64,000 nt of DNA, from positions 143,341,922-143,405,921 of the forward strand of contig NC_133538.1 in the NCBI RefSeq assembly GCF_048544455.1, written 5' to 3'. Every line of letters starts with the position of its first letter. Position 1 is the stretch's first letter. The position numbers were made by a program, and so were the translations under genes. The stretch is from Silene latifolia. Lineage: Eukaryota > Streptophyta > Magnoliopsida > Caryophyllales > Caryophyllaceae. The notes below the pieces were generated by a model. That model worked only from the letters and a program-made list of their open reading frames with translations. It was not told where the DNA came from and searched no databases. Of the stretch, positions 57,292 to 64,000 are shown one piece after another.

Positions 57292-58903
57292 ATGACAAGA
57301 ACAAAAGGCGAAAATAAGGCACCCAAAACCCCAAATTTATCAAAGACACAACAAGCTCTTCTTGCATCTAAGGCTTTGGTAGTGACACAACCAAGGGTGG
57401 AAATCCAAGAAATCGCAACTCCTATCGAGGAAGCTACCACACCTACTACGGTTATAGAACAGTTGCCAAGTTTTCCGGAGGTAACTTTCTTAAAGGATGC
57501 TCATAGGAATGTATTTTTATCCCTTACTAGAAAGACTATTGTGGCTACCAAGTTTATATGTCAAGACACTTTGGAAAAATTGGGTGTGCTTGAAAGAACT
57601 AGAACATTTTTCGAGTCCATGAGGTTGTTAGCCCTCTTTGAAATGGAAGAATTGACCTACCCTTCATTAACCATGGAGTTCATAAGCTCCTTGAAGGTGT
57701 CTAAGGTAGAGACTCGACATTATGTTGATTTCCGTCTTGAGAATAAGAGTAGAAGCATGACTTTGGGTGAGTTTGGTGATGTGTTTGGTCTTTCCCAATA
57801 TCATCATTGTGAGAAGAAGCCTTTAAAATATGATGCTTCACCCCTTTGGAAAGCTATTACCGGCCGAAAGTTTGATTCTTTCCGGGAGTGTCATGCTCTA
57901 TATGTTCATCATCCGTGCATAAGATTATGGCATAAGTTTTTGGGCAATACCTTGATTGCTAGAAAAAGGCACCAATCACTTCACCGAACTTGATTTTGTC
58001 TACCTTGAGTCCTACATGAATATCAATGGAAAGATCACCAAAAATTACAACATTCTTCAACTATTGCTTGATCGATGGCTTGAGATTGATAATGGGAAAG
58101 ATGGAACGGCCTTCATTGTAAACGACGGCTTAGTAACAAGGCTAGCTAGGCACTTTAACCCAAATTTCAACAAAGATAACACCTACAAACCGGTTAAAGG
58201 GATCAACCTCTTTGATATGAGCACTTTGATCAACAAATTCCATTGGGTCAAGAATGACAATCTTGACAACAAATATGAGTGGCTCATCAAAGAAGCTAAG
58301 TCCTTTGTCTTGCCTAGCAAGATTTGCCGTCTCTCCGTCCGTAGGCTAAACTACCTATTACCTGTCTCCAAGGAAGCCAAAGTGATAATTAAGCAACATA
58401 GAGAACCAAATGCCAAGCCCTCCTTCTCCACCATTGTGACTCCACCCTATCCCTTTGCCTATTAAGAATTCAAATCGAGTGGCTCCAATATCATGGTAGG
58501 CAACAACTATTTGACCCAACCAATGCAACAAATGCATAAAGAAGCTCATGAAGATCGGGTGAATGCTTATCATGCTCAATACCCGCCCATCCTACATCTA
58601 GCTAGGCAAAGACTTTTTGATCCTACATGTCCTTTGTCTAGTTGGGCGGATAGGAAGGTGTTCTTCCCAAGTGCTTCTCAAGATGCCGAAATGGATTGTC
58701 GGGTGGGTAATGGGAAAGAGGTTGTTATTTATAAAGACGGGAAAGGTAATGATTCATGCCAAGAAGTAGAAGAGAAAGGTTCATGTTCCAATGATGATGA
58801 TGGAAATGGTGAAGCCTCCGGGTCAATGGAGGTAGATGATAATGAAGAAACTGATGATGAAAGCAATGATGGTGATAAGGATGTCGCAATGAGTGACAAT
58901 TGA
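57292..58903 (+). pseudogene. Athila ORF1-like ORF of element C
   Basis: The ATG at 57292 opens a short basic start, then the same domain as in element A: 'VATKFICQDTLEKLGVLERTRTFF', 'YPSLTMEFISSLKV' and 'FRLENKSRSMTLGEFGDVFGLSQ'. A frameshift near 57960 leads to 'LDFVYLESYMNINGKITKNYN' and 'YEWLIKEAKSFVLPSKICR'. A TAA at 58463-58465 interrupts it, and the frame then runs to the stop at 58901-58903. The last 50 residues are very acidic (Asp/Glu/Ser/Gly). Without the lesions the product would be about 535 residues. The family is the one described as ATHILA ORF-1; no function is established. Confidence 0.78.
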
Positions 58904-60981
58904 GGGTTGACAAGCTATTTGGAGGATGCCACATATGCGGGGTTGATTACTTGACTTAAACCTATTACATTGTGAGTTTCCTACACCTCCTCTAGCTTTG
59001 TTTATATCTCTTGTTTTAAAATTTTTAGTCTTGATCATTTGTTTGAGTCCTAGAAACACTCAAAGGACTCCCACCTCGGTTCCATTGAGGTGTCTCATTT
59101 ATTGTTCCCACTCTTGAAAATCGAAAATGACAATTAGTTTCATACATTGCATACTTGTGCATGAACTTCCCTACTTCTACACTAGAAATAGTGTCTTGAT
59201 CGATTTGGGGAAGTTCAAACACAAGGAATGGGAGTTAATCTAAATTAGCTCTCCGAACAATAAAATCATGCATCATATAGAATAGATTAGAATTCATCAC
59301 TTTTGTATATATGTCATATAGTTTGCATATTAGTGTAAAAATCATGCATATTCATTTAGCTTTCATTGCATAATTTCCTATCGTTTTGGCCATTGAGGAC
59401 AATGCCCATACTAGTGTGGGGATGTAAAATTCTAACTTAACTTTTAAAATCAAAAATGATAAAAACTTGAAAAATTTTGAAAAAAATCAAAAACATGTTC
59501 TTTCATTTTATATAAACAAAAACCATAAAAATTTTAAAAATTTTAAAATCCAAAAACATGTCCTTTACTTTGTAGTATAGAATTGTATATTGTGTATATA
59601 CTTGTGTTTGTTTGTCCTCCTATTACATTGGATCGACTACGCCACATCCGAGTCATGAGGAATATGAAGACCGCATGGTATGATCTTTCCAATCTCCTTT
59701 TCCCTCTCTATGTTAATGACTATGTGGCTTTATTTTGATTGATGCGGTACAAACCAATGTGATTTTAGGAATTGCATGTAGTTTATATGGCATACTAGTT
59801 GATAGAATCATATGCATTAGGTTTTATAAATGTTAGTTGCATCATGGCATGTAGTTGCATTTTAGGGAAATTTTGAGAAAACATCGATTTGGGAAATTTG
59901 ACAAGTGTACATAAGGCCCTTGTAGATACTTTTTCTTCTTGGGACTTTGCTCATTAGAATACCACTAAAACACCCTAGGATATGTCATACTAGTATCCTT
60001 TGACCCATGGATTAAGGCCTAGTCAAGAGTACCTTGTGATGTGATGACTACTTGGCTACCGTTTATTCCAAGGTGACCCTTGAAACCATGCAACCATCTT
60101 CCACTTCTATCATCATTTTGTCAACAAAAAGGGAATGGGCACAAAATATACCAACTTGAGTTCAAGTACCAAATTGAAAATCAAAAAGTTTGCAAATTGC
60201 ATCAAAGAAAAGAGGAATACTAAAACAAGAACTCCTATGCTTCAAATATAAGAACCCTCGTTACAAATTAGGGTGACTTTGAAAATGTTCAAAAAATGCA
60301 AGAGTTGAAAATTGTCAAACATCAAATTGCCAAACATCAAAGAAATGGCAAAAGAATTTGTTCTCAAAAATGTCAAATGCCACAGAAAATTGGGGGGAAT
60401 AACAAAATCAAATGCAAACTCCCATCATGAAACTCAAAATCTATTGATCCTTTTTTCCATTGAACCCACTTTTGTGCATGGTAGAGAGGGGACGGCCCTT
60501 CTTCTTGTCTAGGAAAGAGAGGGAATTCCGCGATCCTACAGTGTTTCTAATATCATACGGAGTCTACTCTTGACAAAAGCATTTAGCGATTGAGGGCAAA
60601 GGTATCCTAGCTTGACACAACTTCGAGGTGATTTATTGGTATCCTTCTAGGCTTAGTAATTTGAAGAAACCATATCTATAATGGAGTGTGTACCCTTATA
60701 TTGCTTCCCTTCTAGATAATTTCCGCCACTTAGATGAGGAAAGTGGCTATTCTTTTGTAGATGCATCCATTACCTTCTTTTGTGTGCCTAATTATTGGAT
60801 GTATCGCCATTTTGGCAAGCCCCACCTTGTCTTGCAAGAAGACATCCTAACTCACGGTTGTCTTGTTGTGAGTTGAAGGGGCGGAGTGAGAACCGCTAAT
60901 TGTCTCATATCGGCTATATTAGTAGGCTAGTTTTAAATAAAGGTCCTAGTTTTAGTCACCTCTTTACTCGGGACGATCAAA
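58904..60981 (+). other. 3' untranslated region of element C
   Basis: No coding domain on either strand. A-rich repeated words ('aaaattttgaaaa', 'catgt(c/t)ctt') lie at 59440-59570. 'attgaggacaatgccc' near 59394 matches a place in the A 3' region. A few open frames of about 60-90 residues near 60688 and 60900 have no known domain. Confidence 0.6.
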
Positions 60982-61000
60982 GGTTCGGTTTAGGGATGTT
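60982..61000 (+). promoter_or_regulatory. Polypurine-like tract of element C
   Basis: 'aggttcggtttagggatgt' precedes the LTR start TGATG. It matches the A tract in its context, with one purine lost. Confidence 0.6.
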
Positions 61001-62442
61001 TGATGTGACATATTTGAGCACATTTAGTCTCCGAATTAACCTCGTTCCCATGCTTTCTAGCACATATTTGGGTTATTTATTATCTTTAATTTCCCATTTT
61101 GCATATTCTTTGAGGTTTTGTATCCTTGGTAGGAAAGGATCGCTAACCTTGCATATATGAGGCGAAATGGAGCTAAATGGATCGCATCTAATGACCAAGC
61201 ATCAAAGAGAAGACCGACACTAGAGGCCTAAGTAGATAAATAAAGTGAAATGGGCAATGATGAAAAGATCCTTGCATCCCCAACACGATCCTTGCGGATT
61301 GTTAAGGAGCTAAACAAGGGAACAACTCTGTTCAAGGATCTGAGCGGCCCGAGCATGATCTGAGCGTACCAAAGTGCCAGGATCCGAGCAGCTTGATCCC
61401 CAGACAAGCGGATTGAAGAGCTATGATCTGAGCGTCTCCTCCTTGATCCAAGCGGATCTTCTTACAGAACAGCTTGTGCCTCAGCACAGGACGAGCGGAT
61501 CATAGTGGGACTAGCAGAGACGATCCGCGCATGTCCCTCGGGAGTCGCATTTCCTCAAGTTTTCTTAGGGTCTTAATAGTCATTTAAGCCCTTAGTACCC
61601 CTAATTCTTGTACTTAATTTTAGTACAAATACATCTTTATACTCCCTAGATTATCATCAAGTTATAATCAACTCTTAATAGTAGCTTCATCTATTATTAA
61701 TCCTCTCTTAAATTAGTCTTAATTTAGTTGTAATACATTTCTCAACATTAATCACATCTTAATCTTTCATTAATATCTCAATTTTTCTTCCTTTTATTTG
61801 GGTAATTAGAAGATTATTTGGGTTTATTTGGAGGATTGACAACCTTCCATGAATCATCAAGTACTTCTATTATTCTTTGCTTTATTATTTGGATCATCTC
61901 CATAGGTATAATTCCTTTTTACCCTTATTTAATTATTGTTAATCACTTTACTTTATTCATCATGTTTTGCTTTGTTAGTATGATTGACAACCTTATTAGC
62001 ATGCTAAACTTGATCATGAGTGACTAGTTTCTCTAGCTAGGGTTAATGGGGAATTAGGGGAAACAAACATGGGGATTGATCTATGCTTAATCTAATATGT
62101 TTTCATAATTAATTTGCTTGTTTGTTGTGGTTTCAACCTATGCACATGTTATGTTTGATGAAATGCGAGCCAATGAATCCTTGCATTTTTTTACCATCCA
62201 TTTTCTTTTCAATGAGGCTTGTAAGATATAAACCAACTCGAGTCTCATTAGACTATGCATAAAGTTGAATAGGAACAATTAAGTCGACTTGTAGGTGTTG
62301 TACAGTCTAGACGACTCGGCTTCGGGACCCAAATCTTCCTAGAGATTGTAAGACATACACTAACTCGATCCCATCACAACAATAAGTGCTTGCATCTAAT
62401 TGAGAACATGTTTGTATGATCTACTCCCATGAATCCCCTATG
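61001..62442 (+). repeat. 3' LTR of element C, cut by family B
   Basis: Nearly identical to 6976-7610 and 52910-53714. The TATA box is changed here (tacaaata). The motif cluster is at 61325-61520. At 62443 the family B LTR begins, so the end of the LTR is missing from the window. Confidence 0.92.
61325..61520. repeat. GATCCGAGCG motif cluster in the 3' LTR of C
   Basis: Same positions as 7305-7500, with several C-to-T changes (for example 'gatctgagcg' in place of 'gatccgagcg'). Confidence 0.8.
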
Positions 62443-63743
62443 TGTAATACCCAGGATATTCAAGGACTCTGTTGACCAACCCTGCTGACCAAGACAGACG
62501 GTAGGGATGAATGGGTGAGGAATTAGACTTATTACATGAACCTTATAGGGTGGTTTAATCGACCTAGAAGAGGCTACTCGGCCGAGTATCACCTATACTC
62601 GACCGAGTAGAGCCTACTCGGCCGAGTAGAGCCTACTCGGCCGAGTACTCTAGTACTCGACCGAGTATGGCTGCTGTCGACGCATCATATAAAATGCAAG
62701 TTCGCGAGATTCATTTCATTTTTTCCATTTCCTCGACAGTTCCGCTTTCTCTAACCCTAGCCTACCTCCCTCTTTTATCACCCCATTTCTACACACTCTC
62801 ATGATTATAGCCTAAACCTTCACCATGGGAAGGATGGGATTCGCTTAGGAAGGATGGCGTGCGTGGTTGTCGTCTATGTCACCGTCGATGCGTGTTGTTA
62901 GGTAAGTCTCTGCCTTGTGTTCTTTTGGGTAGTTCATTGAGGATAGTTGTGTAATAGGATATGGTTATCGTTTTAGGATGCGTACAGGAGTCCTGCTTGG
63001 CTGTATATAGATGTCTCTCATGGTTGTGATGAGGTAGGTTTTCCTACTCAGTACCGTTAATTGATTGTGATTGTTATTATTGCACATCTTTTGTTATCTG
63101 CTGATCATCGGTGTTCGGGCGTTGTGTGACTTGCGGGAGTGGCTTCACACCCTAGTTCGCCCTCCGTGGAACCCGCCACGGGAGCGGATGTGCACATTAA
63201 GGGACAAGGATTGTTAGTCGCTCGTTGATGAGCTGGACTAGGAGGGATGGGCTGCGGTCACCCACTGGCGGTGAGGATTACCTGTTGCGATGGGTAATAT
63301 GGCAGGGCTACACACTTCGGTGTGTAGTCGGTTACTGTGCGAGATCGGGAGACTGGGTTAGAGGATGATCAGGTGGTTACATTGCTTACCGTTTTACATT
63401 TGATTAGTCGGCACTGACCCCGTGTTGTTTTGTGGTATCTGCGGTGATCCGTTCGGGGATGGTGAGCAGTTGGCTTAGCAGATACTGTTGACTGTGGCTG
63501 CTAGGATTGGAGGGATCAAGTCATCACGCTACCAGTCTAGAAGAGTTGTGTCATGAGTTGTTGTAGTCTTTATTTTTAGTATAAGTAGTTTGTATTGAGT
63601 CGTATTGTATAAGGTACAGTAATATTTTATAATTTTTCTTTTATGGTCTGATTTGATCTACTTCCTCGGGAAACCGATATGGTGACACCGTCATACACTG
63701 GAATGATCCTTGGTAAGGCATTCTGGTGTGCGGGGGTGTTACA
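62443..63743 (+). repeat. 5' LTR of a second family B element
   Basis: 1,301 bp, TGTAATACCC...GTGTTACA. It matches 1098-2400 in reverse orientation. The motif cluster is at 62577-62668, followed by TATAAAA at 62688-62694. The element continues beyond the window. Confidence 0.88.
62577..62668. repeat. ACTCGGCCGAGT cluster in the right B LTR
   Basis: Six copies of ACTCG(G/A)CCGAGT in about 90 bases, three of them in a 'tagagcctactcggccgag' tandem arrangement. The cluster lies directly upstream of the TATA box (62688-62694). Confidence 0.88.
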
Positions 63744-63746
63744 AAG

Positions 63747-63759
63747 TGGTATTAGAGCC
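63747..63759 (+). promoter_or_regulatory. Primer-binding site of the second family B element
   Basis: TGGTATTAGAGCC, three bases after the LTR. It differs by one base from the initiator-Met site TGGTATCAGAGCC. Confidence 0.85.
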
Positions 63760-64000
63760 GACGATTTTGGAACCTGAACCAATGAATCTAATGAATGTAG
63801 AGTGTCAACTAAAATGAACCTGGTGTACGTGCGTTGGGAGCCCCAGCCGATGCTAGATTTTGGGTGAGTAGGCGCCCTCATTTCAAAATCATGGCCCCAT
63901 CGAACTTAAGCCGGACACGGGAAAAAGGGTAGCTATTAAGAGTTGTTGATTGCTTAGTGATGGTTGTTGTGTGCATCTATGTTTATGATAATATGTGGCA
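63760..64000 (+). other. Leader of the second family B element
   Basis: Matches 908-1082 in reverse. An ATG at 63891 (MAPSNLSRTREKG) would be a gag-like start but meets a TAG after 13 codons, so no CDS is called. Confidence 0.5.

Larger units (their letters stand above)
6976..62442 (+). mobile_element. Family C: Athila-derived, pol-less LTR retrotransposon, split by Tat element E
   Basis: The 5' LTR lies at 6976-7610 plus 52897 to about 53806, the internal region runs to 61000, and the 3' LTR starts at 61001 and is cut at 62442 by family B. The two LTRs are easily alignable. The LTR end, primer site, leader and first half of gag are missing, because the LTR runs straight into a rearranged gag piece near 53807. 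Gag and protease remnants are followed by an Athila ORF1-like ORF. No RT, RNase H or integrase is present. With E removed the element spans about 10.2 kb. Confidence 0.85.

Noticed and set aside
63891..63932. ATG after the right B leader as the gag start
   Set aside because: A TAG follows after 13 codons and the window ends soon after, so no CDS can be supported.

Overview
The window is plant nuclear DNA, almost certainly from a eudicot. It is built almost entirely of nested LTR retrotransposons, and I see no intact host gene. The evidence is plant-type Ty3/Gypsy (Athila and Tat) and Ty1/Copia polyproteins, a Stowaway-type MITE, high AT content and long LTRs. A Tat element with a tandemly repeated 3' region resembles Retand of Silene, so Caryophyllaceae is a reasonable guess, but it is an inference. 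Every coding region I can recognise is broken by stops or frameshifts.

Left flank. 1-907 is the end of a long LTR lying in the leader of a minus-strand LTR element, family B (LTR 1098-2400). B itself interrupts an Athila-like LTR, family D (2401-3745). 3746-6975 is AT-rich and gene-free. It carries a diverged segmental duplication (about 5260-6180 and 6280-6960), and a 197-bp MITE sits in the first copy only.

Nested core. An Athila-derived element, family C, starts at 6976. A very large Tat element, E (7611-52896, target duplication ATACC), is inserted next to the TATA box of C's 5' LTR. E in turn contains three insertions. F (11453-14276, duplication CAAAA) is an LTR plus primer site ending in an inverted copy of its own left end. 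G (22517-32325, minus strand, duplication TCACC) is a Copia element, and a later 1,375-bp tandem duplication spans its edge. A (41250-52012, duplication ACATA/GCATA) is an Athila-derived element inserted in E's 3' LTR. C resumes at 52897 and runs to 62442, where a second B copy (LTR 62443-63743, plus strand) interrupts its 3' LTR and leaves the window.

Genes inside E: a plus-strand gag, protease, RT, dual RNase H and integrase (14452-21306), then two minus-strand genes. The first (aORF1) is split by the Copia insertion. The second (aORF2) has a plant mobile domain, a coiled coil and recognisable introns. Similar sequence blocks lie about 155 bp upstream of both starts, and a related block lies in E's LTR. 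A and C both keep gag and protease but have no RT, RNase H or integrase. Both carry instead a 3' ORF related to Athila ORF1 with an acidic tail.

The most unusual pattern is that five families each carry their own clustered short motif built on a CGAG/CTCG core: ACTCGATCGAGT in A, ACTCGGCCGAGT in B, GATCCGAGCG in C, CCCACGAGCT in D and GCTCGCGCCTC in E. The clusters lie in the LTRs and, in A, C and E, again at internal sites. All alignments and coordinates were made by eye; borders described as approximate may move by some bases.
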